NCBI RefSeq assembly: GCF_004745805.1 | Contig: NZ_SRLQ01000018.1 | Location: 186,001-250,000 of the forward strand | Source of the DNA: Mycolicibacterium sp. CH28 | GTDB taxonomy: Bacteria; Actinomycetota; Actinomycetes; Mycobacteriales; Mycobacteriaceae | Direction of reading: 5' to 3' | Length of the DNA: 64,000 nucleotides | In this document: piece after piece, positions 8,564-17,142 of the stretch | How positions within the stretch are numbered: the first letter of the stretch is position 1 | Layout of the letters: the number at the start of each line of letters is the position of its first letter | Notes under the pieces: generated by a model | The model's database searches: none | What the model saw: only the letters and a program-made list of their open reading frames with translations | Told to the model about the DNA's origin: nothing | Program-made: the position numbers and the translations under genes

Positions 8564-11500
8564 AAACCCCGCCACGCCGCCCGGACGCCTCCGTTCGGCC
8601 GGGTCCTGGCGTTCGCGCTGTCCGCACCGAGCTTTCCGACGCCGCTGTGGTCTCCCGGTCCTGGGGAATGGCGCTGGCCACCCTGGTCAGCCGGATCACC
8701 GGTTTCATCCGCATTGTGCTGCTGGCCGCCATCCTCGGCGCGGCTCTCTCGAGTGCGTTCACCGTCGCCAACCAGCTGCCCAATATGATCGCCGCGCTGG
8801 TGCTGGAGGCCACCTTCACCGCGATCTTCGTGCCCGTGCTGGCCCGCGCCGAGCGCGACGATCCCGACGGTGGCGAGGCCTTCGTGCGCCGACTGGTCAC
8901 CCTGGCGACGGCACTTCTGCTGGTGGCCACCGTATTTTCGGTGGCCGCCGGCCCGCTGCTGGTTCGGCTGATGCTGGGTCAAGATCCGCAGGTGAACCAG
9001 CCGCTGACGACCGCGTTCGCGTATCTGCTTCTGCCACAGGTGATTTTCTATGGCCTGACGTCCGTGTTCATGGCGATCTTGAACAACCGCAACGTGTTCG
9101 GGCCGACAGCGTGGGCGCCGGTGGTCAACAACGTTGTCGCCATCGCGACCTTGGGCCTGTATTTACTTGTGCCGGGCGAGCTCTCAGTGAACCCCGTCGA
9201 GATGGGCAACGCCAAGCTGTTGGTGCTCGGCATCGGTACCACCCTCGGTGTGGTGGCCCAGGCGGCGGTGCTGCTGGTCGCGATCCGCGCCGAGCGAATC
9301 AGCCTGCGCCCGTTGTGGGGTATCGACGACCGGCTCAAGCGGTTCGGGGCGATGGCCGCCGCGATGGTCCTCTACGTCGTAATCAGCCAGGTCGGCCTGA
9401 TCGTCGGCAACCAGATCGCCAGCACGGCGGCGGCATCCGGACCGGCGATCTACAACTACGCCTGGCTGGTGCTGCAACTCCCGTTCGGCATTATCGGGGT
9501 CACGGTGTTGACGGTGGTCATGCCGCGGCTGAGCCGCAATGCCGCCGCCGACAACACCCCCGCCGTGCTGGCCGACCTGTCCCTGGCCACCCGGTTGACG
9601 ATGGTGACGCTGATCCCGATCGTCGCGCTGATGACCGTCGGTGGACCCGCGATAGGTAGCGCACTCTTCGCCTACGGAAAGTTCGGCGAGGTCGACGCCA
9701 ACTACCTGGGCATGGCGATCGCCTTGTCGTCGTTCACGCTGATCCCCTACGCGCTGGTGCTGTTGCAGCTGCGGGTGTTCTACGCCCGCGAGCAACCCTG
9801 GATACCGATTTTGATCGTCATTGCGATCACCGGGGTGAAGATCGCGGCCTCACTGGTAGCCCCGCACCTCACCAATGACCGGGAGCTTGTCGCCGGATAT
9901 CTGGGTCTGGCCAATGGGCTCGGGTTCGTGGCCGGAGCGGTGCTGGGCTATGTGCTGTTGCGTCGGGCGCTGAATCCACCGAAGGGCCGCCTGCTCGACC
10001 TCGAGGTGATCCGGACGATTCTGGTCACGACGGCGGCGTCCCTGCTGGCCGGTCTGATCGGATATGTCGTGGACCGGTTGTTGGGTCTAGGAGCGCTGAG
10101 CGAGCGCGCCGGCAGCGCCGGATCGCTGCTGCGGCTGCTGATCCTCACCGCGATCATGGTGCCGATCGTCGCCGGGGTGATGCTGACCGCCCGGGTGCCC
10201 GACGCCGTCGCCGCATGGGGCGCGATCAGGCGGCGCATCTCCCGGACCCCGCCGGTTGCCGTCACCCCCGTCGCCGCGCTCGACCGGCCTCGCGTCCAAA
10301 CCGCGGTCACGTACCCTGAGCACAGAAATTCGTCCGGAGCAGGCCCGCGGGCCGTCCGGGATGACGCTTCGGCTGCCATCGCCGGAGCAGCGACGGGGAA
10401 AGGACCGGAGGTGGACGACCAGCCCTCGGGTACACCCGCTGCCGAGTCTCCCGGCGATGCGACCACGAAGATCCCGCATCAGGCCGCCGGTGACTTCCAG
10501 CCGGATGTGCTGGCCGAAGTTCATGCCGGCGCAACGCCGCCCCCGGCGGGCTGGAGCGAAGCGACCCGGGAAGAGACCCCGGCGGGCTGGAGCGAAGCGA
10601 CCCGGGAAGAAGTCCCCGTCCTGTCGAGGCGGCCCGACGCCGAATTCGCCGGTGATCCCACCCGCGAGCCGATCGCGTTTGACCCGCCACGGGACCCGGC
10701 GACCGAATCCTCGCCGGTGCAGGGGGACGAGCCGCACCTCATCCCCGGCGCCAGCATCGCCGGCGGTCGCTACCGGCTGCTGGTGTGCCACGGCGGACCG
10801 CCCGGGCTGCAGTTCTGGCAGGCGCTCGACACCGCGCTGGACCGCCAGGTTGCACTGACGTTCATCGACCCCGACCGAACCATGTCCGGCGCGCAGGTGG
10901 ACGAAATCCTGTCCCGCACAATGAAACTCAGCCATATCGAGCGGCCGGGTGTGGCTCGGGTGCTCGACGTCGCCAACACCGGCACTGGCGGCCTGGTGGT
11001 CTCCGAGTGGATCCGCGGCGGGTCACTGAAGGAAGTGGCCGACACCTCACCGTCCCCGATCGGCGGCGCACGCGCCGTCCAGTCGCTGGCGGCCGCCGCC
11101 GACGCCGCCCACTCCTCCGGCGTCGCGTTGTCCATCGACCACCCGAGCCGGGTGCGGGTCAGCATCGAGGGCGACGTCGCGCTGGCCTTCCCGGCCACGA
11201 TGCCCGACGCCAGCCCCGAGAGTGACATCCGCGGCATCGGCGCCACCTTGTACGCCCTACTGGTCGACCGCTGGCCACTGCCCGAGGCCGGCGTGCCCAG
11301 CGGCCTGCAGCCGGCCGACACCGATCCGGCCGGTGAAGCACTCGAACCCCGCGCCGTCGACCGCAACATCCCGTTCCAGATCTCGGCGGCGGCCGCCCGA
11401 TCGGTGCAAGCTGGTGGCGGGATTCGCACAGCTCCAACACTTTTGAACTTGTTGCAGCAGGCGACGGCGCTGGCTGACCGCACCGAATTGATCGATCCTG

Positions 11501-12189
11501 TCGAGCCCGTCGGTCCGGCCTCAGGCCGTCCGAGGGCTGACGAGGACCCTGGGGCCCACGCCCGGCGGCGGCGCAATCTGCTCATCGGCGTCGGGGTCGG
11601 CGGGGCCGTCCTCGTGGTGGCTCTGGTGGTGCTGGCCTCCGTGCTCAGCAGCATTTTCGGCGATGTCGGCGGTGGCCTCAAAGGTGACCAACTCGGCCTG
11701 AACCCGACGGCATCGCCGACAAGCTCGACACCGTCCGGCGATTCCGTGAAACCCGTTAAGGCAACGGTGTTTTCGCCGCAAGGCGGAGCGGACAACCCGG
11801 ACAAGGCCGATCTCGCTCTCACCGGCGGGCCCGGTACGGGATGGGCTACCGACACCTACACCGACCCGAACCCGTTCCCGAACTTCAAGAACGGCGTTGG
11901 GCTGATGCTGCAACTGCCGCAGCCGACCACGGTCGGCAGCGTGTCGCTGACCGTGCCGAGCACCGGCACCCAGGTGCAGATCCGCTCGGCCACCACTGCC
12001 AATCCGGCCAGCCTCGATGACACCACCGCACTGACCCAGCCCACCGCCCTCAAGCCGGGCGCCAACACGATCGCGGTCAATGCCTCGGCGCCGACGTCGT
12101 ACCTGGTGGTGTGGATTTCCACGATGGGAACCACGGACGGTAAGAACCGCACCGAGATCTCCGGGCTGACCGTCAAGGCCGCTTCCTAA
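8560..12189 (+). CDS. murJ: MurJ lipid II flippase fused to a C-terminal pseudokinase and extracytoplasmic domain (MviN)
   Basis: 1,209 residues. Residues about 30-560 form the 14-TM MurJ/MviN flippase that moves lipid II across the membrane. A disordered linker follows, then a kinase-like domain (about 726-960) that starts GASIAGGRYRLL but lacks the beta-3 Lys, the HRD motif (SIDHPSRV instead) and DFG, so it is a pseudokinase. RTAPTLLNLLQQAT (about 955) contains the Thr region that PknB phosphorylates and FhaA binds in M. tuberculosis MviN. A TM helix near 1003-1025 is followed by a beta-rich extracytoplasmic domain. ATG 8560 overlaps the previous stop. The linker carries a perfect 12-residue duplication (10541-10612). 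Confidence 0.93.
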   Translation: MKTPPRRPDASVRPGPGVRAVRTELSDAAVVSRSWGMALATLVSRITGFIRIVLLAAILGAALSSAFTVANQLPNMIAALVLEATFTAIFVPVLARAERDDPDGGEAFVRRLVTLATALLLVATVFSVAAGPLLVRLMLGQDPQVNQPLTTAFAYLLLPQVIFYGLTSVFMAILNNRNVFGPTAWAPVVNNVVAIATLGLYLLVPGELSVNPVEMGNAKLLVLGIGTTLGVVAQAAVLLVAIRAERISLRPLWGIDDRLKRFGAMAAAMVLYVVISQVGLIVGNQIASTAAASGPAIYNYAWLVLQLPFGIIGVTVLTVVMPRLSRNAAADNTPAVLADLSLATRLTMVTLIPIVALMTVGGPAIGSALFAYGKFGEVDANYLGMAIALSSFTLIPYALVLLQLRVFYAREQPWIPILIVIAITGVKIAASLVAPHLTNDRELVAGYLGLANGLGFVAGAVLGYVLLRRALNPPKGRLLDLEVIRTILVTTAASLLAGLIGYVVDRLLGLGALSERAGSAGSLLRLLILTAIMVPIVAGVMLTARVPDAVAAWGAIRRRISRTPPVAVTPVAALDRPRVQTAVTYPEHRNSSGAGPRAVRDDASAAIAGAATGKGPEVDDQPSGTPAAESPGDATTKIPHQAAGDFQPDVLAEVHAGATPPPAGWSEATREETPAGWSEATREEVPVLSRRPDAEFAGDPTREPIAFDPPRDPATESSPVQGDEPHLIPGASIAGGRYRLLVCHGGPPGLQFWQALDTALDRQVALTFIDPDRTMSGAQVDEILSRTMKLSHIERPGVARVLDVANTGTGGLVVSEWIRGGSLKEVADTSPSPIGGARAVQSLAAAADAAHSSGVALSIDHPSRVRVSIEGDVALAFPATMPDASPESDIRGIGATLYALLVDRWPLPEAGVPSGLQPADTDPAGEALEPRAVDRNIPFQISAAAARSVQAGGGIRTAPTLLNLLQQATALADRTELIDPVEPVGPASGRPRADEDPGAHARRRRNLLIGVGVGGAVLVVALVVLASVLSSIFGDVGGGLKGDQLGLNPTASPTSSTPSGDSVKPVKATVFSPQGGADNPDKADLALTGGPGTGWATDTYTDPNPFPNFKNGVGLMLQLPQPTTVGSVSLTVPSTGTQVQIRSATTANPASLDDTTALTQPTALKPGANTIAVNASAPTSYLVVWISTMGTTDGKNRTEISGLTVKAAS
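10541..10612 (+). repeat. 36-bp tandem duplication inside the murJ linker
   Basis: Two adjacent 36-bp units, 10541-10576 and 10577-10612, differ only at their last few bases. Each encodes PAGWSEATREE plus one residue. The unit is a multiple of three, so the frame is kept and the cytoplasmic linker before the pseudokinase gains 12 residues. Confidence 0.9.
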
Positions 12190-12232
12190 CAGGCAAGCTC
12201 GCGGGTGAAGTGCCCGCCGGCCCGGGTGTCAA

Positions 12233-12238
12233 TACTGT
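12233..12238 (+). promoter_or_regulatory. -10 element of a predicted leaderless sigM transcript
   Basis: TACTGT ends 7 bp before the GTG at 12246. It is identical in sequence and spacing to the element before the MFS gene at 1266. It suggests a housekeeping-type promoter for sigM in addition to any read-through from murJ. Confidence 0.5.
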
Positions 12239-12245
12239 CCGGGCC

Positions 12246-12791
12246 GTGCTCAGCTTCCTCGCCCCGGACGATCTCCGCAGCGACACCGAGCTGCTTGCCG
12301 CCCACGTGGCCGGCGATCCGCACGCGTTCACCAAGCTCTACCACCGGCACCACCGCCGGCTCTACCGGCTGGCGTGCCGGACAACGCACAGCCCTGAGGA
12401 TGCCGCCGATGCGGTGCAGGACGCCATGCTGGCCGCCCACCGCGGCGCCGCCACCTTCCGCCACGATGCCGCGGTGAGCAGCTGGCTGCACCGCATCGTG
12501 GTCAACGCCTGTCTGGACCGGCTGCGCCGCGCCAGGACCCATCCCGCCGTCGGGCTGGCCGAGGCTGGCGCGGTCGATGATCGCACCGCGGAGGTGGAGA
12601 CCGGGCTGCTGGTCAGGCGCGCGCTGATGCGGCTTCCGGTCGAACAGCGCGCGGCAGTGCTGGCGGTCGACATGCAGGGCTATTCGGTCGCCGATGCCGC
12701 CGCGCTGCTCGGTGTCGCCGAAGGCACCGTGAAGAGCCGCTGTGCCCGGGCCAGGGCCCGGTTGCGACGCGATCCGCTGTTGCAGCGATGA
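12246..12791 (+). CDS. sigM: ECF RNA polymerase sigma factor SigM
   Basis: 181 residues, normal for an ECF sigma factor. Region 2 covers DAADAVQDAMLAAHRG and SSWLHRIVVNACLDRLRRA. Region 4 covers ALMRLPVEQRAAVLAV with the helix-turn-helix GYSVADAAALLGVAEGTVKS. These segments match the mycobacterial SigM closely, and the position between murJ and trxB is conserved. GTG 12246 is chosen over the upstream GTG at 12210 because of the TACTGT -10 seven bases before it. In M. tuberculosis SigM controls some Esx and surface genes. The following gene encodes its apparent partner. Confidence 0.88.
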   Translation: MLSFLAPDDLRSDTELLAAHVAGDPHAFTKLYHRHHRRLYRLACRTTHSPEDAADAVQDAMLAAHRGAATFRHDAAVSSWLHRIVVNACLDRLRRARTHPAVGLAEAGAVDDRTAEVETGLLVRRALMRLPVEQRAAVLAVDMQGYSVADAAALLGVAEGTVKSRCARARARLRRDPLLQR

Positions 12792-12831
12792 GGGGGCCCG
12801 CGCGGTCCTGTTAGCCCGGCACACTGGTCAG

Positions 12832-13350
12832 GTGGATCCCCGTCCCCCCGATACCGCCTCGCACACCGTCACACCGGTACCGGGACCCACTCGAGGCCCT
12901 GCCCACGCCTGGCGTCCATCGGCGCGCACCGGACGGCTGGCGGCCGCCGGGGTCGGCGGGCTGGCCGTCGTGGTGGCCATCGGGGTCGGTACGGCGGCGC
13001 TGTTGCACTCCTCGGGTCCCGCCGCCAGCACGCTGACGAGTGCGAGTCTGATCACGGTGACGCCGACGATGCCGCTGTCGGGGCGGGACCTGACCGCGCT
13101 GGTGGCCCGTAGCCCAGATTTCGGCGCGCTGGCCGATCCGAGGCGGCGGGCTGCATGCCTGAGCGGGCTGGGCTATTCCGGTTCCACGCAGGTCCTGGGC
13201 GCCCAACAGGTCCAGATCAACGGTCGGGCTGCCATCGTCCTGGTGCTGCAAGGTGAGCGGCCTGACGAGCTCGTCGCGGTGGCCGTCGCGACGAGCTGCA
13301 GTTCGGTTGACACCGGATTGATCGCGGACACCACCGTGCGCCGCCCATAG
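12832..13350 (+). CDS. rsmA: Anti-sigma-M factor-like membrane protein lacking the usual N-terminal sigma-binding domain
   Basis: 172 residues from GTG 12832. There is a short Pro-rich N-terminus of about 42 residues, one TM helix (LAAAGVGGLAVVVAIGVGTA), and an extracytoplasmic domain with RRAACLSGLGYS and a second Cys near the end, matching the C-terminal half of mycobacterial RsmA. In M. tuberculosis about 110 residues, including the sigma-binding segment, precede the TM helix. Here there is no room for that domain between the sigM stop (12791) and the helix. Either the protein has lost sigma binding or the short tail does the job. Placement after sigM supports the identity; function as an anti-sigma factor is uncertain. 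Confidence 0.7.
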   Translation: MDPRPPDTASHTVTPVPGPTRGPAHAWRPSARTGRLAAAGVGGLAVVVAIGVGTAALLHSSGPAASTLTSASLITVTPTMPLSGRDLTALVARSPDFGALADPRRRAACLSGLGYSGSTQVLGAQQVQINGRAAIVLVLQGERPDELVAVAVATSCSSVDTGLIADTTVRRP

Positions 13351-13359
13351 TTCACGGCG

Positions 13360-13386
13360 GGGAACAGCGCGGCCTACCCTGTTGTT
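13360..13386 (+). promoter_or_regulatory. Putative SigH-type promoter upstream of trxB
   Basis: GGGAACA (13360-13366) and GTT (13384-13386) are 17 bp apart, matching the mycobacterial SigH consensus GGGAAYA-N16-17-GTT. trxB2/trxC are known SigH-regulated thiol-stress genes in M. tuberculosis. A start site would fall about 70 nt upstream of the trxB ATG. Confidence 0.5.
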
Positions 13387-13392
13387 TGACCA

Positions 13393-13433
13393 GGTGCCCA
13401 TGAGGCACCCGCTTTGCAGGCTTCTCGCCTGCA
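13393..13433 (+). promoter_or_regulatory. Two consecutive hairpins in the trxB leader
   Basis: Stem 1 is GGTGCC (13393-13398) with GGCACC (13404-13409), loop CATGA. Stem 2 is TGCAGGC (13415-13421) with GCCTGCA (13427-13433), loop TTCTC. Both are perfect and end about 30 nt before the trxB start. No T-run follows, so they look more like leader structures than a terminator. Confidence 0.45.
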
Positions 13434-13462
13434 GCACCGGGACCCGGAGCAGAAAGGCTGCA

Positions 13463-14440
13463 ATGAGCGCCAACCATATTCATGACGTCATCGTCATCGG
13501 ATCAGGCCCAGCCGGTTACACCGCGGCCATCTACGCCGCGCGGGCAGAGCTGAAGCCCTTGGTTTTCGAAGGTACCTCTTTCGGCGGCGCATTGATGACC
13601 ACCACCGAGGTGGAGAACTTCCCCGGCTTCCGCTCGGGTATCACCGGTCCGGAGTTGATGGACGAGATGCGCGAGCAGGCGCTGCGCTTCGGTGCCGACC
13701 TGCGGATGGAAGACGTCGAAGAGGTCGCCCTGGACGGCCCGGTGAAGAAGGTAGTGACCGCCGAGGGTGAGACGCACCTGGCCCGGGCGGTCATCCTGGC
13801 GATGGGCGCCGCCGCGCGGTACCTGGGCGTGCCCGGTGAGCAGGAGCTGCTCGGCCGCGGCGTAAGTGCCTGCGCCACCTGTGACGGCTTCTTCTTCAAG
13901 GACCAGGACATCGCCGTCATCGGCGGCGGCGATTCGGCAATGGAGGAGGCCACCTTCCTGACCCGATTCGCCCGCAGCGTGACGCTGGTGCATCGCCGCG
14001 ACGAGTTCCGCGCATCCAAGATCATGATCGAGCGGGCTCGCGCCAACGACAAGATCCGGTTCTTGACGAACACCACGGTCAGCGCCGTCGAGGGTGACAC
14101 CACCGTCACCGGTCTGCGCGTGCGCAACGAGATCACCGGCGAAGAGTCGACCCTGGCCGTCACGGGTGTGTTCGTCGCCATCGGTCACGATCCGCGATCG
14201 GCTCTGGTGCGCGACGCCGTGGACCTCGACCCCGAGGGATACGTGCTGGTGCAGGGCCGCACCACGGCCACCTCGCTGGACGGTGTGTTCGCCGCCGGCG
14301 ACCTGGTCGACCACACCTACCGCCAGGCCATCACCGCGGCGGGCATGGGCTGTTCGGCCGCGATCGATGCCGAGCGTTGGCTGGCCGACACGGCCTCTGA
14401 CACGACTGAAACCACCCAGATGATTGGAGCACAGCAATGA
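13463..14440 (+). CDS. trxB: Thioredoxin reductase
   Basis: 325 residues. FAD-binding GSGPAGYTAAIYAAR lies near residue 13. The redox-active Cys pair is in ACATC (Cys137 and Cys140). The NADPH-binding GGGDSAMEEATFL follows, and a C-terminal FAD segment reads GVFAAGDLVD. This is a complete low-molecular-weight thioredoxin reductase that passes electrons from NADPH to thioredoxin. ATG 13463 follows AGAAAGG, a good ribosome-binding site, and matches the family N-terminus; the frame is open further upstream to 13382. The stop overlaps the trxA ATG (ATGA at 14437). Confidence 0.95.
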   Translation: MSANHIHDVIVIGSGPAGYTAAIYAARAELKPLVFEGTSFGGALMTTTEVENFPGFRSGITGPELMDEMREQALRFGADLRMEDVEEVALDGPVKKVVTAEGETHLARAVILAMGAAARYLGVPGEQELLGRGVSACATCDGFFFKDQDIAVIGGGDSAMEEATFLTRFARSVTLVHRRDEFRASKIMIERARANDKIRFLTNTTVSAVEGDTTVTGLRVRNEITGEESTLAVTGVFVAIGHDPRSALVRDAVDLDPEGYVLVQGRTTATSLDGVFAAGDLVDHTYRQAITAAGMGCSAAIDAERWLADTASDTTETTQMIGAQQ

Positions 14441-14769
14441 GCGACGGCGGCGCGACCGTAACCGTTTCCGACGATTCCTTCGCCGAAGACGTTCTGGCCA
14501 GCAATACCCCTGTCTTGGTTGACTTTTGGGCAACCTGGTGCGGGCCGTGCCGGATGGTTGCCCCGGTGCTCGAGGAGATCGCCACCGAGAAGGCCGGCGC
14601 GCTTACGGTGGCCAAACTCGACGTCGACGCCAATCCGGCGACCGCCCGCGACTTCCAGGTGGTATCGATCCCGACACTCATCCTGTTCAAGGACGGCAAA
14701 CCCGTGAAGCGCATCGTCGGCGCCAAGGGCAAGGCTGCCCTTCTGCGCGAGATTGGTGACGTCGTCTAG
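14437..14769 (+). CDS. trxA: Thioredoxin
   Basis: 110 residues with the standard active site WATWCGPCRM near residue 32, the buried Asp in VLVDFWA and the cis-Pro in SIPTLILFKDG. It overlaps trxB by 4 bp and is translationally coupled to it, so reductase and substrate are made together. Corresponds to M. tuberculosis TrxC (Rv3914) by position. Confidence 0.95.
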   Translation: MSDGGATVTVSDDSFAEDVLASNTPVLVDFWATWCGPCRMVAPVLEEIATEKAGALTVAKLDVDANPATARDFQVVSIPTLILFKDGKPVKRIVGAKGKAALLREIGDVV

Positions 14770-14930
14770 ATCTGATCGTCGACGCGACCGTACCGAGACG
14801 ATTCCGTTACCGGGGGCTTCGCCTGCCGTTTTTCGGAATGCGGCGGGGTTCTGCGAGAATGCTGCCTAGCCTGTGTGCAATTGTCAGCGCGTTCTAGTCA
14901 GCTGACCACGGTGTGATCGAAGGGCTCTGT

Positions 14931-16178
14931 ATGTCGAATCTCAGCCACGGTGCCGGGAGCGACGCTTCTTGGCACCGCAACGGCCGAGGTGATGTGTTGC
15001 GCCGAGGTGACCGCAGCGCCGCCGTCGTCGAGATCAGGGCTTCGTTGGCCGCTCTGGGGCTGCTGGACAATCCGGACGAGGATTTCACCACCGGAAAGCA
15101 CGTGGCCGCCGACGTGTTCGACGACGACCTCGACGACGCCGTACGGGCCTTCCAGCAGCGCCGTGGCCTACTCGTCGACGGCATCGTCGGTGAGGCCACC
15201 TACCGCGCCCTCAAAGAGGCCTCCTACCGGCTCGGTGCCCGCATTCTGGTGCATCAGTTCGGCGCCCCGATGTACGGCGATGACGTAGCGACGCTGCAGT
15301 CGAAGCTCCAGGAACTCGGGTTCTACACCGCCCTGGTGGACGGCTACTTCGGTCTGCAGACCCACAACGGGTTGATGTCCTACCAACGTGAGTATGGCCT
15401 GGCCGCGGACGGCATCTGTGGTCCAGAGACGTTGCGCTCCTTGTACTTTCTCGGTTCGCGGGTGACCGGCGGCTCGTTGCACGCGATCCGCGAAGAGGAG
15501 CTGGTGCGTCGCTCCGGACCTCGGCTGTCAGGGAAGCGGATCATCATCGATCCGGGCCGCGGCGGCAACGACCACGGTCTGATCACCAACGGTCCCGAGG
15601 GGCCGATCAGCGAAGCTGACATCTTGTGGGACTTGGCAAGTCGGCTCGAGGGCCGGATGGCTGCCATCGGAATGGAGACATTCCTATCCCGCGCGGTTAA
15701 TCGCAGCCCCGCCGACGCCGAGCGCGCCACCATGGCCAATAGTGTCGGCGCCGATCTGATGATCAGCCTGCGGTGCGAAACCCAGCCCAGTCCGTCGGCC
15801 AGCGGTGTCGCCTCGTTCTACTTCGGCAGTTCGCACGGCTCGGTGTCGACGATCGGCCGCAATCTCGCTGACTTCATTCAGCGGGAAGTTGTGGCACGTA
15901 CTGGTTTACGTGACTGCCGCACCCACGGCCGCACCTGGGATCTGCTGCGGCTCACCAGAATGCCTACCGTCCAGGTCGACGTCGGCTACATCACCAATCC
16001 GCGAGACCGCGGCATGCTGGTGACTCCCGCGACTCGTGACGCCATCGCCGAGGGAATCCTGGCCGCGGTCAAGCGCCTCTACCTGTTGGGCAAGAACGAC
16101 CGGCCTACCGGTACTTTCACCTTCGCCGAGTTGCTCGCCCACGAGCTGTCGGTCGAGCAGGCCCGGCCCGCTCTCTAG
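14931..16178 (+). CDS. cwlM: CwlM, catalytically inactive amidase homologue that regulates peptidoglycan synthesis
   Basis: 415 residues: two N-terminal peptidoglycan-binding repeats (FQQRRGLLVDGIVGEATY and SYQREYGLAADGICGPETL) and an Amidase_3 fold. Zinc ligands are lost. DPGRGG replaces DPGHGG, ISLRCET replaces IS-IHAN, and VDVGYITNP has Asp where the catalytic Glu normally sits. CwlM is known as a PknB substrate that activates MurA, and the phosphorylated C-terminal segment RPTGTFTFAELL is intact here. ATG 14931 follows GAAGGG; the upstream GTG at 14913 is less likely. A 161-bp gap separates it from trxA. Confidence 0.92.
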   Translation: MSNLSHGAGSDASWHRNGRGDVLRRGDRSAAVVEIRASLAALGLLDNPDEDFTTGKHVAADVFDDDLDDAVRAFQQRRGLLVDGIVGEATYRALKEASYRLGARILVHQFGAPMYGDDVATLQSKLQELGFYTALVDGYFGLQTHNGLMSYQREYGLAADGICGPETLRSLYFLGSRVTGGSLHAIREEELVRRSGPRLSGKRIIIDPGRGGNDHGLITNGPEGPISEADILWDLASRLEGRMAAIGMETFLSRAVNRSPADAERATMANSVGADLMISLRCETQPSPSASGVASFYFGSSHGSVSTIGRNLADFIQREVVARTGLRDCRTHGRTWDLLRLTRMPTVQVDVGYITNPRDRGMLVTPATRDAIAEGILAAVKRLYLLGKNDRPTGTFTFAELLAHELSVEQARPAL

Positions 16179-16182
16179 ATTT

Positions 16183-16914
16183 CTAGCTGCGAACGTCCAC
16201 GCCGGCGCCGACCGGCTGTTGCAGCTGTGCGCTTTCCAGCAGCCGCTCCAATGCCGCTTCCACTTCGGCTTTCCAGCCGAGTCCTTTGTCGAGCTCCAAC
16301 CGCAGCCGTGGGAAGTACCGGTGCGGGGCGACGACGGTGAAGCCGACGTCGAGTAGGAAGTCGGCATCGATCATGCACTGGTCGAAGGAGCAGTCTCCGA
16401 GCGCCTCGATCGCGGGGCGCATTTCGGGATCGACGGCGTCGGGGTCGAGCAGCTCGTTCGCTTCGACGGTGCGGCCGAATGCCTCCAGTGCGCGCACGCC
16501 GCGGCGGACGAGTTCACTGACCACGTGGCTCACGAGCGAGTGCGGCAATCCTTCGGCGTATGCCGGTTCGGTTCCCATGGAAGTCAGGAGGACGGCGTCG
16601 GCGCTGACCGGTCCGGTCGGGAATCGGTGCGCGCGCGGCACCGCGCGCGGCGGCGCATAGAGCACGTAGCCGAGGCAGGGCTCTTCGCTGTCAGGCTCGG
16701 TGTCACCGGCTGGCGCCGTGGTGGCCATCTGCCCGCACGACCCCCACTCCAGCATGACCATGGACAGCCATGCCTCCTTCTCGAACTCCGGATCGGGAAG
16801 GTAGTCGCCGCTGCCCAGCGTCGCGGGATCGACCTCCCAGAACACGCATTGGCGCGCGTGCTTCGGTAACTGCTCGAATGCCTCGAGTCGCAGCGGCATG
16901 ATGCGAACGGACAC
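16183..16914 (-). CDS. GNAT-family N-acetyltransferase-like protein (Rv3916c type)
   Basis: 243 residues. The middle part (LTSMGTEPAYAEGLPHSLVS, then VVSELVRRGVRALEAFGRT) fits the beta4-motif A-beta5 arrangement of GNAT enzymes, and the C-terminal segment ends in a Phe/Tyr-rich strand (YFPRLRLELD). The acetyl-CoA pyrophosphate loop is weak, so enzyme activity is uncertain. It lies convergent with cwlM (5-bp gap) and downstream of parB, the gene order conserved in mycobacteria. Substrate unknown. Confidence 0.75.
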   Translation of the reverse strand: MSVRIMPLRLEAFEQLPKHARQCVFWEVDPATLGSGDYLPDPEFEKEAWLSMVMLEWGSCGQMATTAPAGDTEPDSEEPCLGYVLYAPPRAVPRAHRFPTGPVSADAVLLTSMGTEPAYAEGLPHSLVSHVVSELVRRGVRALEAFGRTVEANELLDPDAVDPEMRPAIEALGDCSFDQCMIDADFLLDVGFTVVAPHRYFPRLRLELDKGLGWKAEVEAALERLLESAQLQQPVGAGVDVRS

Positions 16915-17142
16915 TAGCCTCCCCGGCTTTCACGCGGTGCGGACATGCACAACAGCCCTTCCAGAATAGGAGAGCTGGCGGGCAACCTGCCAGTACCTAT
17001 CGGGCAACTACGGCGACCACTCCCCCGCTGCGAGATCGGTTGGTGCACCGGCGGATTCCTCACTCGGAGTGCGAGACAGCGAAGTTTGGTGAGCGATGGC
17101 GTCACAGTGACGTAACTGGCCGGTATCGTCGTAACCGCGGCG

